64,000 nt of DNA from JAHRVQ01 sp963976815 (GCA_963976815.1 CAXBLU010000006.1:248001-312000), one strand, 5' to 3'; positions 8,984-18,120 are shown, counted from the stretch's first letter. The notes: generated by a model not told the origin, from the sequence alone. Program-made: numbers and translations.

Positions 8984-9017
8984 GAAAGCTCAGATTAATA
9001 TCCTTTCCAGAGCTTCC
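8983..9017. terminator. imperfect stem-loop between convergent genes
   Basis: GGAAAGCTC (8983-8991) can pair with GAGCTTCC (9010-9017) with one bulged base across an 18-base loop. It fills the whole gap between two convergent stop codons, so a bidirectional terminator role is plausible, but it lacks a clear T-run. Confidence 0.35.
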
Positions 9018-10106
9018 TTAGTTAGCTGGAAGTTGATGTATTAGCATCCGGTCAAAGGATTCTAACTCGTGGATCAAGGCGGACAGGAGCAGTGGTAGAT
9101 TAGCTCTAGACACCTCGTCATCGTCACTTTCCATTAATAGTTTGTTTAGCTCAAGCAGCGTTGCCCTGAAGTTTGTATAGGCGTTTGGATCAACCGCCCG
9201 GAGGATTGTTTCCATCGGTACTTTGGTAATCATAAATTGCTCAAGTGAATCAATCTCCGATTTCAGGGTCAGCAGTGACGTACCGCTAAAAGTGCTATGT
9301 CCCGCATCTGTAGTGGTCACCAGATTACTTTCTCGGAACGCCATGCGAAGTTTTTGAAGATTGCCTTTCAGGACTTGTTTGAGCACATTTAGCGCTTCAG
9401 GATAGTCCTCAATATCAAACTGCCCAGCGCAGGCCACGAACATGCTATCGGTATCATTAACCAGTTGGGTTGCCACGATGGCAAGGAATTGTCGCCTGCG
9501 TTCTACCTGCTGTAATCCTGTGCCCTGTTTAGAATCCCGTTCAAAGTCCGGAGTAGAGAATGGGATGAAATCCGAGAGTGGTCGCGCAAAAATCAGATAC
9601 TCCATTGCATGAAAGCCAAGGGACACTTCTTCCTCGTCGGTGATTCCATGCTGGCTAATCAATACTTCTGGGCTGAGTATTAGCGTTTCATCATTAATGA
9701 TGCCGCTACCCGGGTACAGTGGTAGATCATCAATAAAGCCAGGCTGAACGGGCCAGGCATCAATTCGATAGATCAGTTGTCGGCGTTCTTCATCTAGTGT
9801 GAGAAACCCGAATTGAGCTCTGGTGTAGGCCTCATGTGCCGATTGCCAGCTGAGTTGCAAAGTGGACAAGTGTTGTTCGTCGGGGCTGGCAAGGAATCTA
9901 TTTGTTGCGGCTTGCAGGGCAGCAACTTCTTTAGTGAGATCAACCCTGTTGCTGGCTGCGTGTTGCTTAAGCTGATCGGCAATCTGGATTACCTGGTTTC
10001 GGTCGATTGTTACAATGCTTCGTACCGGCTCCTTTACCGGTGATTTTTCACAGCCGGCGAGTAATACAGACACGATGAGCGCTATCTTAGGGAGATGCAT
10101 TTCCAC
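9018..10106 (-). CDS. imelysin-like (M75 family) lipoprotein
   Basis: A 362-residue envelope protein. The N-terminus IALIVSVLLAGC is a lipoprotein signal with lipobox LLAGC, so it should be lipidated at Cys19. Imelysin-family signatures are AYTRAQFGF, RIDAWPVQPGFID near residue 115 and the GxHxxE-type motif GFHAMEYLIF near residue 168. Members are linked to iron uptake or insulin-cleaving activity in Pseudomonas; substrate here is unknown. Its first 25 bases overlap the 3' end of the upstream HAD gene, suggesting coupling. Confidence 0.8.
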   Translation of the reverse strand: MEMHLPKIALIVSVLLAGCEKSPVKEPVRSIVTIDRNQVIQIADQLKQHAASNRVDLTKEVAALQAATNRFLASPDEQHLSTLQLSWQSAHEAYTRAQFGFLTLDEERRQLIYRIDAWPVQPGFIDDLPLYPGSGIINDETLILSPEVLISQHGITDEEEVSLGFHAMEYLIFARPLSDFIPFSTPDFERDSKQGTGLQQVERRRQFLAIVATQLVNDTDSMFVACAGQFDIEDYPEALNVLKQVLKGNLQKLRMAFRESNLVTTTDAGHSTFSGTSLLTLKSEIDSLEQFMITKVPMETILRAVDPNAYTNFRATLLELNKLLMESDDDEVSRANLPLLLSALIHELESFDRMLIHQLPAN

Positions 10107-10735
10107 CCTTTCTCTTTTGCGACACGACTAAGTGTTGGGTCAGCGTTGACCGCAACGGGGTTGTCCACCAATAGTAACAGCGGTAAGTCGTTGTGTGAGT
10201 CCGAGTAGAAAGTACTGCCCTCGAGGTTAAAACCATTTTCTGCCATCCAGGCGTTGAGTCGTGTGACCTTGCCAGGACCGAAACTCGGGGTTCCGACGAT
10301 CTTACCGGTATAACCCTGATCGTTAAGTTCCGGGATGGGGGCAATCAACGCCTCAATTCCCAACAAGTCCGATATGGGACGAGTCACAAATTCTAACGTT
10401 GCAGTGACAATAATGAGTTGATCCCCCTGGCTTCTGTGACCTTCAATCAGCTCTCTCGCCCCGGGTAAAATGGCGGGGCTAACAACCGATTCTATAAATT
10501 GGGCCCGGTGCTCGAACAGAGTCTCAAGGGGATGCAGTGTGAGTACACGGGTCGAAAAAGCGAGATAGGCGTCAATATCCAGTTCGCCTCGTTTGTAGTC
10601 CTCATAGAAGCGCAGGTTCTCAGCCGTGTGTTCAGCGGCGTCGACAAGCCCGTGTTCGACCGCGTAGTCCCCCCAGGCATGATCGCTGTCGAGGCCGATA
10701 AGTGTCTCGTCTAGGTCAAAAATCGCAAGTTTCAA
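10082..10735 (-). CDS. HAD-IB phosphatase (SerB/histidinol-phosphatase-like)
   Basis: A 217-residue HAD hydrolase. Motif I is FDLDETL at residues 6-12, motif III GPGKVTRLNAW and motif IV YSDSHNDLPLLLLVD, with a helical cap of subfamily IB between I and II (II: IIVTATLEF). The same gene lies next to rppH and ptsP in Pseudomonas aeruginosa (PA0335), where the homologue was reported as a histidinol-phosphate phosphatase; that role here is inference. Start is a TTG at 10735 with GGAA upstream. It is divergent from rppH. Confidence 0.82.
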   Translation of the reverse strand: MKLAIFDLDETLIGLDSDHAWGDYAVEHGLVDAAEHTAENLRFYEDYKRGELDIDAYLAFSTRVLTLHPLETLFEHRAQFIESVVSPAILPGARELIEGHRSQGDQLIIVTATLEFVTRPISDLLGIEALIAPIPELNDQGYTGKIVGTPSFGPGKVTRLNAWMAENGFNLEGSTFYSDSHNDLPLLLLVDNPVAVNADPTLSRVAKEKGWKCISLR

Positions 10736-10868
10736 AGGTTATTTCCGTATTGTGGCAAGGGTTGTGTGTACCGTTAGTCGATTATCTAATTGCTGGTATT
10801 AAAAGCCTATTGTAACGGTTTCGGTAATGTTGATCATTTTTAGGACAATCCCATTCCTGCCCCTTTAA

Positions 10869-10897
10869 TTGCCCAGGGGAGGTATTTCGTAGACAAT
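10869..10897 (+). promoter_or_regulatory. possible rppH promoter
   Basis: TTGCCC and GACAAT are spaced by 17 bp, each four of six to consensus, in the divergent spacer 10736-10934. Transcription would start about 30 bases before rppH. Confidence 0.35.
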
Positions 10898-10934
10898 GAA
10901 ATCCACAACAAAATAATAACAGGTGGTGGAGATA

Positions 10935-11423
10935 GTGATAGATTCTGACGGTTATCGGCCAAACGTTGGGATCATTGTTGCGAATCCCGCGGGACAGGTG
11001 CTCTGGGCTCGACGGTGTGGTCAAGATGCATGGCAGTTTCCGCAGGGTGGCATTAACAGTGGTGAATCAATCGAAGATGCACTGTACCGTGAGTTGGATG
11101 AAGAGGTTGGATTGCAGCCAGAACAGGTCCAAATCATCGGTAGCACAAAAGGTTGGCTCCGTTACCGACTACCCAAGCGGTTACTCCGAAACAATTCGAA
11201 GAGCTTTATTGGCCAAAAGCAAAAGTGGTACTTGTTGAAAATGCTCGCGGAGGATCAAGCGGTCTGCTTTGATCACTCGGATAGTCCAGAATTTGATTTT
11301 TGGAACTGGGTTAGCTATTGGTATCCGCTTGGCCAGGTAGTTGCTTTCAAAAAAGATGTCTACCGACGTGCGATGAAAGAGCTCGCGCCGGGCCTATCTA
11401 GATGTTTGACTCCTCACCAATAA
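10935..11423 (+). CDS. rppH: RNA pyrophosphohydrolase RppH
   Basis: Nudix enzyme that removes pyrophosphate from the 5' triphosphate end of mRNA to start decay. The Nudix box GGINSGESIEDALYRELDEE with VGL is complete. I chose GTG 10935 because it gives MIDSDGYRPNVG, matching the conserved N-terminus, and has GGTGGAG just upstream; longer GTG starts at 10923 and 10926 are possible. 162 residues, like Pseudomonas RppH. It is followed after 18 bases by ptsP, the conserved pair. Confidence 0.95.
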   Translation: MIDSDGYRPNVGIIVANPAGQVLWARRCGQDAWQFPQGGINSGESIEDALYRELDEEVGLQPEQVQIIGSTKGWLRYRLPKRLLRNNSKSFIGQKQKWYLLKMLAEDQAVCFDHSDSPEFDFWNWVSYWYPLGQVVAFKKDVYRRAMKELAPGLSRCLTPHQ

Positions 11424-11441
11424 TTACTGGATATATACCCA

Positions 11442-13706
11442 ATGCTAGAAATACTGCGGCGAGTAACTCAAGAAGTTAACGCTGCAAAAGACCTCACCAG
11501 TGCCCTCGACATTATTGTCGATCGCGTCCAGTCGACTATGGAAACTGAAGTGGTCTCTGTCTACTTATTGGATGAAGAGCGCGGCGAATACGTTTTTATG
11601 GCCACCAGAGGCCTCAATGAGGCTGCGGTTGGATCCCTGACACTGGCTCTGGACGAGGGGCTGGTGGGATTAGTTGGGCAGCGGGCGGAACCCGTGAACT
11701 TAACTGAAGCGGCTAATCATCCACAATTTAAGTCTGTTCAAGAACTTGGCGAAGAACCCTATAACACCTTTCTTGGGGTGCCAATCATTCATCACCGTAA
11801 GGTGCTGGGTGTGCTTGTTGTTCAGCAAAGACGAAAGCGGCGTTTTGACGAAAGCGAAGAAGCGTTTCTAATCACATTATCGGCGCAACTGGCCGGGGTT
11901 ATAGCCCATGCGAGGGCGACCGGTGCCCTGGCGACTGTAGGTTCACTGAAGGATCTGCCTTCAAGTCGATTTTTGGGCAAATCTGGGAGTTCCGGGGTTG
12001 CAATGGGCACCTCAATTATCATGTTCCCAGAAGCCGATCTGTCCAGTGTTCCCGACCGAACAACAGAAGATCCCGTCGCTGAGGTCAAAGAGTTTCGTCA
12101 GGCTGTGGAAGAAGCACGGGTCGAAATAGAGCAAATGAGTGAAGCGCTTTCGCACCAGTTAAAACGAGAGGAGCTGGCACTCTTTGACGCCTACCGCCAC
12201 ATGCTGGATGAGACCGCCATTACCGGCGAGGTGATAGAGATCATTGAAACCGGAGTCTGGTGCCAAACAGCATTGCGCCGGGTGATTGATGCCCACGTTG
12301 CAACCTTTGCCTCTATGGAGGACCCCTATTTGAGGGAGCGCGGTGCGGATGTGTTGGATTTAGGTCAGCGGGTGCTCGCCAAATTACAGTCTCGAGTTCA
12401 GCGTCGTCCTAACTATCCCAGGAAAACCATTTTGATCGCCCAGGAATTAACCCCTGCGATGCTGGTTGAAGTGCCACGGAGTAAGCTACAAGGATTAGTG
12501 TCGCTAAAAGGGTCTGGTAGTTCTCACGTGGCGATTCTTGCCAAGGCAATGGGCATACCAACGGTGATGGGCGTTGAAGACCTACCGATCCATCTGCTTG
12601 AGAATAAGCCAGTCATTGTCGACGCTAATACGGGATGCGTCATTACGTACCCGAACCGGGACCAACAGAATCATTACCGTCGGCTAGTCAAAGAAGAAAA
12701 AACCCTTATTGAGGGACTTGATGCCTTAAAGGATGAGAAGTCCGAAACGAGTGATGGTCACCGGGTGAGGCTCTGGGTGAATACCGGTCTGGTCACCGAT
12801 GCCGCAATGTCCCTGGAAAGAGGGGCGGAAGGAGTGGGTCTTTATCGAACGGAAGTCCACTTTATGATGAATGATCGGTTCCCCACGGAAGAAGAACAGA
12901 GGGTCATTTATCGAGAGCATTTAAAAGCCTTTGCGCCGCGACCAGTTACCATGAGAACGCTGGATATAGGCGGAGATAAGGCCCTCAGCTATTTTCCGAT
13001 TCAGGAAGAAAACCCGTTCCTGGGTTGGCGAGGTATCCGAGTCACCCTTGATCATCCGGAAATATTCTTGGGTCAGGTGCGGGCCATGATTCGGGCTAAT
13101 GAAGGTATCGAAGCTTATCTGAGAATCATGTTGCCGATGGTGTCGAGCGTTGCCGAGGTGGATGAGGCCCAGCGGCTGATTAGCCAATGTTATCGAGAGA
13201 TCATTGAAGAGGGTATTGAGGTTGAAATGCCCGATGTTGGGGTGATGATTGAGGTGCCGGCAGCGGTCTACCAGGCTAGAGATATTATTAAACGCGTTGA
13301 CTTTCTGTCGGTCGGTAGCAACGACTTGATTCAGTATATGTTGGCCGTGGATCGAAATAACGCAAGGGTTGCGGAGCTTTACCAGGAGTTCCATCCGGCG
13401 GTGCTACACGCCTTAAAACTTGTGGTTGATGCAGCCCATGCGGAGAGAAAACCCCTGGGAATTTGCGGCGAAATGGCAGGTAACCCTTCCGCTGCAATAT
13501 TGCTTACGGCCATGGGCTTTGATGTGTTGTCCATGAACGCCAACAACCTGCTAATGGTGAAGTGGGCAATCCGTAGCTTTAGTCTGGAGAAGGCAAAAAA
13601 GATCCTGGCCAAGGTTTTAAAAATGGACAACGCCTATTTGATCAAGAATTATGTGGAAGAGGAAATGCGCAAAGCCGGACTAGGCCAGCTGATTCGAAAT
13701 CATTAA
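11442..13706 (+). CDS. ptsP: phosphoenolpyruvate-protein phosphotransferase PtsP (EI-Ntr)
   Basis: First enzyme of the nitrogen PTS, passing phosphate from PEP to NPr. The 754 residues comprise an N-terminal GAF domain (about 1-160), the phosphohistidine domain with H362 in GSGSSHVAILAKAMGIPTVMG, and the PEP-binding barrel with GAEGVGLYRTE and the catalytic Cys675 in GICGEMAGNPSA. Length matches E. coli PtsP (748). Cytosolic. Downstream of rppH as in most gammaproteobacteria. Confidence 0.97.
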   Translation: MLEILRRVTQEVNAAKDLTSALDIIVDRVQSTMETEVVSVYLLDEERGEYVFMATRGLNEAAVGSLTLALDEGLVGLVGQRAEPVNLTEAANHPQFKSVQELGEEPYNTFLGVPIIHHRKVLGVLVVQQRRKRRFDESEEAFLITLSAQLAGVIAHARATGALATVGSLKDLPSSRFLGKSGSSGVAMGTSIIMFPEADLSSVPDRTTEDPVAEVKEFRQAVEEARVEIEQMSEALSHQLKREELALFDAYRHMLDETAITGEVIEIIETGVWCQTALRRVIDAHVATFASMEDPYLRERGADVLDLGQRVLAKLQSRVQRRPNYPRKTILIAQELTPAMLVEVPRSKLQGLVSLKGSGSSHVAILAKAMGIPTVMGVEDLPIHLLENKPVIVDANTGCVITYPNRDQQNHYRRLVKEEKTLIEGLDALKDEKSETSDGHRVRLWVNTGLVTDAAMSLERGAEGVGLYRTEVHFMMNDRFPTEEEQRVIYREHLKAFAPRPVTMRTLDIGGDKALSYFPIQEENPFLGWRGIRVTLDHPEIFLGQVRAMIRANEGIEAYLRIMLPMVSSVAEVDEAQRLISQCYREIIEEGIEVEMPDVGVMIEVPAAVYQARDIIKRVDFLSVGSNDLIQYMLAVDRNNARVAELYQEFHPAVLHALKLVVDAAHAERKPLGICGEMAGNPSAAILLTAMGFDVLSMNANNLLMVKWAIRSFSLEKAKKILAKVLKMDNAYLIKNYVEEEMRKAGLGQLIRNH

Positions 13707-13736
13707 GGGGCCATTTCTTTAGCTGAGTGTGCCAGT

Positions 13737-14465
13737 CTATTTACTTCGATCTAGTTGATAGCGACAAATTTGCGTCCCGCGCCCCGCGGGGTCGAAACCC
13801 CGCTCTTCGAAATGGATATTCGTCCGACTTAGTTCAACGACGGTGCTGACGCTGGTACCGTAATCATCGCCGCGAATGAATCTGGCGCTATGGGGGGTGC
13901 CATCCCCCTGATCTGCTAATAAATCAAAAAGGCGGTTGTGCTGGCTGCAGGAGTCCGGGGAATTCACCAGCTGTCGTTCCAACAGATTTCGACCAGAAGT
14001 AACTTTAGGCCAATCACAATCCAGAAGTTGGTTGGATAAACCATAAAACCCTCTGTCTAGCTGGCGAATTTGGTTCTCTCGATTACTGAAGTAAAAAACA
14101 CTGTGCCCATCGGAAATTAGCAAATTAAATCCTCGATACTCCTGGGCGTGTGGTCGCATGGCGCTGAGGTAATCAACACAATTCATATCGCCAACCAAAA
14201 AATTTGCCGTCAGTTCACCCCTGGACCTTGGAGGTAGGGGCTCTGCTGGAACTTCAGCGAAGTTGGTGACCGCTGCAAATCGTCCGTTCCTGTTGATGCC
14301 TAGCCAGGTACCTCCGGCTACGAGGTCCCGGCCCCCAAGCAGGTCCGGATGATCCTGCCAGTAGTCTGCTCTTGCTGTGGCCCGGCTGTGCTGCTCATCG
14401 CGATTCGCGGCAACCACCAGATGAAGCGTTTTACTTGGGTCAACGGCAAATAGGATCAGGCACAT
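13737..14465 (-). CDS. NRDE family protein (TANGO2-like)
   Basis: A 242-residue protein with the family's N-terminal MCLILFAVDP, the eponymous AANRDEQHSR at residues 19-28, and LLGGRDLVAGGTWLGINRNGRFAAVTN. The conserved Cys2 suggests Ntn-hydrolase-like chemistry, but the reaction is unknown; TANGO2 homologues are implicated in heme handling. It is single, convergent with ptsP and divergent from lgt. Confidence 0.88.
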   Translation of the reverse strand: MCLILFAVDPSKTLHLVVAANRDEQHSRATARADYWQDHPDLLGGRDLVAGGTWLGINRNGRFAAVTNFAEVPAEPLPPRSRGELTANFLVGDMNCVDYLSAMRPHAQEYRGFNLLISDGHSVFYFSNRENQIRQLDRGFYGLSNQLLDCDWPKVTSGRNLLERQLVNSPDSCSQHNRLFDLLADQGDGTPHSARFIRGDDYGTSVSTVVELSRTNIHFEERGFDPAGRGTQICRYQLDRSK

Positions 14466-14546
14466 AGGGTCAGACTTTGATCAAAATCCGAGTTTATCAT
14501 TGCGCCGCGTTGACGGATAATGCGACTTTTCCTACCAAAGTACTTT

Positions 14547-15389
14547 ATGTGGCAATACCCCCAGATTGACCCCGTCGCCATTAGTCTTGGCCCTGTCCAG
14601 ATCCATTGGTATGCCCTCAGTTATTTGATTGGTATTTCTATTGTCTGGTGGCATTTCGGCTATCGAAATCGTGCTGCGGCCATTGTGCCCGGGGCCGGGG
14701 GCAAAAAGACGCCAAAAGCGGTCACGCCCTGGACCGACGAGCAGCTGTCGGATCTCATTTTTTATGCCGTGCTCGGCGTCATCCTGGGTGGCCGGGTTGG
14801 TTATATGTTGTTCTATGGGTTTGAGCAGCTATTGGATAACCCGCTAAATCTGTTTCGAATCTGGGAAGGCGGCATGTCCTTCCACGGCGGCATGCTCGGT
14901 GTCTTTGCGGGGATCTACTGGTTTGGGCGAAAAATCGGTAAGGGTTTCTTTCAGGTGTCAGATTTTGTCGCGCCCAGTATCCCTATTGCTCTTGGTTGTG
15001 GTCGAATTGGCAATTTTATTAATGGCGAGCTGCCCGGTCGTGTGACCGAGGTGCCCTGGGCGGTAATTTTCCCGGGAGAATTGGTTGGCCGTCATCCGTC
15101 CAGCCTGTATCAGGCAGCCCTCGAAGGCCCCGTCCTCTTTCTTCTACTTTGGCTTTTTAACAGAAAAACCAGGCCGACCATGGCGGTCTCCGGCATGTTT
15201 TTAATTGGTTATGGGACCTTGCGATTTATATCCGAATTTTTACGTCGACCCGACCTACATATGGGCAACAATGGCTTTATTGCCTTTGATTGGCTCACCA
15301 CAGGCCAGCTGTTATCTTTGCCCATGATCGGGTTTGGTGGATTGTTCATCGCCTGGAGTTATCGACAAATTTCAGCACCGAAACAATAA
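14547..15389 (+). CDS. lgt: prolipoprotein diacylglyceryl transferase
   Basis: Inner-membrane enzyme that attaches diacylglycerol to the lipobox cysteine. Seen: WYALSYLIG, GGRVGYMLFYG, GMSFHGGMLG and the Lgt signature GRIGNFINGELPGR, among about seven hydrophobic segments. I chose ATG 14547 (MWQYPQIDPVAI) to match family N-termini; an upstream ATG at 14520 adds nine residues and neither has a clear ribosome binding site. 280 residues. A 12-bp tandem repeat begins at its stop codon. Confidence 0.95.
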   Translation: MWQYPQIDPVAISLGPVQIHWYALSYLIGISIVWWHFGYRNRAAAIVPGAGGKKTPKAVTPWTDEQLSDLIFYAVLGVILGGRVGYMLFYGFEQLLDNPLNLFRIWEGGMSFHGGMLGVFAGIYWFGRKIGKGFFQVSDFVAPSIPIALGCGRIGNFINGELPGRVTEVPWAVIFPGELVGRHPSSLYQAALEGPVLFLLLWLFNRKTRPTMAVSGMFLIGYGTLRFISEFLRRPDLHMGNNGFIAFDWLTTGQLLSLPMIGFGGLFIAWSYRQISAPKQ

Positions 15390-15450
15390 CGGAACTTACA
15401 ACGGAACTTACAACGGAACTTACTACGGAACTTACAACGGAACTACAACG
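15386..15450 (+). repeat. 12-bp tandem repeat between lgt and fabV
   Basis: About five head-to-tail copies of ACAACGGAACTT (copies at 15386, 15398, 15410, 15422, 15434; the outer ones imperfect), running from the lgt stop to the fabV ATG. Each unit holds a CGGAA that resembles a weak ribosome binding site, the last one 11 bases before ATG. Confidence 0.93.
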
Positions 15451-16644
15451 ATGATTATTAAGCCCAAAATCCGCGGTTTCCTATGTACGGCAGCACACCC
15501 AGTCGGTTGCCATCAGGATGTCCTCAATCAGATTGCCCATGTTAAAAGCGCCGGCAAGCTTGCCAACGGACCCAAGCGAGTGCTGGTTATTGGCGCGTCC
15601 GGTGGGTATGGACTCGCTTCCCGAATTAGCGCCGCATTTGGTGCTGAGGCGGCCACGATAGGAGTCTTCTTTGAGCGTCCAGCGGCGGGTAACCGCACGG
15701 CATCACCGGGTTGGTATAAATCTGCTGCTTTTACAAAAGAAGCGGAAGCTGCAGGACTATATGCCAAGAACATTAACGGAGATGCCTTCTCTAAGGAGAT
15801 CAAGGACTCTGTCATTGAGCTGATAAAGGCTGATCTAGGTCAAATTGACATGGTGGTCTATTCCCTGGCAGCACCGGCGCGGGAACTACCCGACGGTACA
15901 GTCGTGCGAAGCGCACTAAAACCAATTGGTGAAGCATTTGAGGGTGCAACGGTAGACTTTAACACTGGCGAGCTAAGACCGATCAGTCTGGAACCAGCAT
16001 CTGAGCAGGAAGTTGCCGACACCATCAAAGTTATGGGTGGCGAAGACTGGCAGCTTTGGATTGAGGCGCTATTGGACGCTGGTGTTTTGGCAGACAACTG
16101 CGTGACAACAAATTACACCTACCTCGGCAGCGAGGTCACCTGGCCAATTTATTACCACGGCACCATTGGTAAGGCGAAGGAAGACCTGGATCGAGCGGCC
16201 AAGGCGTTGCAGGAGCCAATGGCTTCCGTCAATGGCAAAGCCTATGTTGCAGTAATGAAAGGGCTTATGACCCAGGCTGCTTCTGCAATTCCTGGTATGG
16301 CGATCTATCTGTCACTATTGTTTAAAGCGATGAAAGCCAAGGGCACCCATGAAGGTTGTATTGAGCAAACGACCCGGTTATTCCACACCCAACTGTTCGC
16401 TGATGGAGAGCCGGAGCTGGATGAATCCGGAAGAATTCGCCTTGATGATTGGGAGCTCAGTGATGAAATTCAATCTGGGGTCAAAGCCAATTGGAGTGAC
16501 GTGACAACTGAAAACCTCAATCAGTTAACCGACTTTGCCGGTTACCGGGAAGCGTTTTTGCAAATGCATGGATTTGACTTCAACGAAGTAGACTATGAAG
16601 CAGATGTGGATGCAGATGTACCGATGCTAATCGTGGGCGAATAG
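15451..16644 (+). CDS. fabV: enoyl-ACP reductase FabV
   Basis: NADH-dependent last step of fatty acid elongation; the FabV type is intrinsically triclosan-tolerant. 397 residues, the family length. It starts MIIKPKIRGFLCTAAHPVGC; the NAD site is VLVIGASGGYGLASRI near residue 48, and the FabV catalytic Y-x8-K is YYHGTIGKAK near 235-244. C-terminal THEGCIEQ and QLTDFAGYREAFL are typical. ATG 15451 is chosen because upstream codons translate the 12-bp repeat into NGTY units not found in the family. Confidence 0.97.
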   Translation: MIIKPKIRGFLCTAAHPVGCHQDVLNQIAHVKSAGKLANGPKRVLVIGASGGYGLASRISAAFGAEAATIGVFFERPAAGNRTASPGWYKSAAFTKEAEAAGLYAKNINGDAFSKEIKDSVIELIKADLGQIDMVVYSLAAPARELPDGTVVRSALKPIGEAFEGATVDFNTGELRPISLEPASEQEVADTIKVMGGEDWQLWIEALLDAGVLADNCVTTNYTYLGSEVTWPIYYHGTIGKAKEDLDRAAKALQEPMASVNGKAYVAVMKGLMTQAASAIPGMAIYLSLLFKAMKAKGTHEGCIEQTTRLFHTQLFADGEPELDESGRIRLDDWELSDEIQSGVKANWSDVTTENLNQLTDFAGYREAFLQMHGFDFNEVDYEADVDADVPMLIVGE

Positions 16645-16688
16645 CCTACAGGGTCCAGGAGGCTATTCGTACGAAGACGATTGCCTCC
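16638..16688 (+). other. two mutually exclusive stem-loops after fabV
   Basis: CGAATAGCCT (16638-16647, containing the fabV stop) pairs perfectly with AGGCTATTCG (16660-16669). Alternatively GGAGGC (16658-16663) pairs with GCCTCC (16683-16688). The two stems share bases and cannot coexist. No T-run follows, so it is not an ordinary intrinsic terminator. Confidence 0.6.
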
Positions 16689-16714
16689 GCCCCATCGACG
16701 ACAGTCGAAGTGCC

Positions 16715-18103
16715 ATGCAAAGTAGCGCAATGGCAAATCCTCAATACCTGGTTAGCACCATATTTCCCCCCAGAGCTTTGGGGTTCACCCTTGCTATTGC
16801 GCTGACGGTAATCCTCAGGGGTGAAGCACTTTTATCAGATCTGCTTTCTAGTACGTTTCTAATTTGCCTGGCCTTTTATCCCTATCTCGCCTTTCGGCTA
16901 AAACGACAGTTCTTTAATTCTCCGCTCGCGGCTCGAAACAGTATGCTAATCGATAGCGTCCTGGTTGGGCTTTTGGTAATCATCAATCAATTCTACCTGT
17001 TGGCAATGGTGGCCTACATATCGTTTCTTGCGGTGAGTACTTTGTTAATCGCGGGTCCAGGATTAGTCCTTGCTAATCTATGTATCGTTGCGATGATTAG
17101 TGGGATGGGCTGGTGGCTTGGTGCATCAACCATGCCTGAAACCAGTATTTGGGTTGAATCAAGTTTTGCGTTGGCAATCCTGATTTATCCTGGCTATGTC
17201 GCCTGGCTGGTTTTTGGTGTCACCCGGTCAATGGGCGTTGCGCGGCGAGATGCGCTTGTTGACCGCCAATCTAATGAAGCCATGACGGAACATTTAAAGC
17301 GCTACATAAGCCCTCAGCTCTATGCGACCCTTGCAACAGTCGCGGGAGATCGAAGTACCAACCGTCGTCAGCTCACAGTTTGCTTCACTGACCTTTCGGG
17401 CTTTACCGCTTTAATGGATAACTTGCCGGAGGAGGTTATCACCGACGTGCTCAACGAGTATCTGAATGCCATGGCGGATATTGCCATCCGCCATGGTGGC
17501 ACGGTGGATAAATTTATGGGTGACGGGATTATGGTGTTTTTCGGAGATCCCCAGACCAATGGCCCCAAAAACGATGCCATCGCCTGCGTCAAAATGGCCC
17601 TCGAAATGCGCGGTTGCCTCGCTGGACTGTCGCGACGTTGGCGAGATGAAGGTGTGGACAATCAATTACAAATGCGTGTCGGGATACATACTGGATATTG
17701 CGCTGTGGGGAACTTCGGTTCCGAAAATCGGATGGATTACACCGCGGTGGGTGGGGCGGTCAACATTGCGAGTCGATTGGAGAGTCGAGCTCCTATAGAT
17801 GGAATCCTTATTTCAGATAGTACTAGAGCCCTGGTACATGAGGCGATTTGTCTCGTGCCCTTTGAGCGCCAGCAGTTAAAGGGCATAAAACAGCCGGTCG
17901 AAACTTTCAGGGTGCTTGCCGAAAGTCGAGATCTACAACTCGCGGACCTTGATGAGCAGGTGCCGGGCTTACGTATCCAGCTGAATACCCGGGAGGTCAA
18001 TGTGCCGGCGGCCAGGGCGCTGTTGGAGCTAGGACTCTCTAATCTGGCGAAAATCGAGCGAAACCGGCAGACCCGCCAGGGGGTTGTCCGACTGCTCCGC
18101 TAA
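16715..18103 (+). CDS. membrane-anchored class III adenylate/guanylate cyclase
   Basis: A 462-residue protein. Residues about 15-175 form several hydrophobic segments (MASE2-like, as in Pseudomonas CyaB); residues about 215-405 form the class III catalytic domain. Visible catalytic residues: metal aspartates D226 (CFTDLSGFT) and D270 (KFMGDGIM), K266, and the transition-state pair N350/R354 (VNIASRLES). These support an active adenylate cyclase. Ends shortly before hemE. Start is ATG 16715 (16730 possible). No RNA polymerase or PTS partner domain is present. Confidence 0.88.
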   Translation: MQSSAMANPQYLVSTIFPPRALGFTLAIALTVILRGEALLSDLLSSTFLICLAFYPYLAFRLKRQFFNSPLAARNSMLIDSVLVGLLVIINQFYLLAMVAYISFLAVSTLLIAGPGLVLANLCIVAMISGMGWWLGASTMPETSIWVESSFALAILIYPGYVAWLVFGVTRSMGVARRDALVDRQSNEAMTEHLKRYISPQLYATLATVAGDRSTNRRQLTVCFTDLSGFTALMDNLPEEVITDVLNEYLNAMADIAIRHGGTVDKFMGDGIMVFFGDPQTNGPKNDAIACVKMALEMRGCLAGLSRRWRDEGVDNQLQMRVGIHTGYCAVGNFGSENRMDYTAVGGAVNIASRLESRAPIDGILISDSTRALVHEAICLVPFERQQLKGIKQPVETFRVLAESRDLQLADLDEQVPGLRIQLNTREVNVPAARALLELGLSNLAKIERNRQTRQGVVRLLR

Positions 18104-18120
18104 ATTGATCGAGAGTCATG

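Noticed and set aside
10923..11423. rppH starting at GTG 10923
   Set aside because: GTG 10935 gives the conserved MIDSDGYRPNVG N-terminus and is preceded by a GGTGGAG ribosome binding site.
12921..13394. 157-codon minus-strand frame
   Set aside because: Antisense to the catalytic domain of ptsP; no family features.
14461..14475. second copy of the GGGTCAGAGTAA element near 14465
   Set aside because: Only GGGTCAGA matches, followed by CTTTGA; there is no inverted arm.
15334..15450. N-terminally extended FabV through the 12-bp repeat
   Set aside because: The extension overlaps lgt, begins at TTG/GTG without support, and translates repeats not found in FabV; MIIKPKIRGF is the family start.
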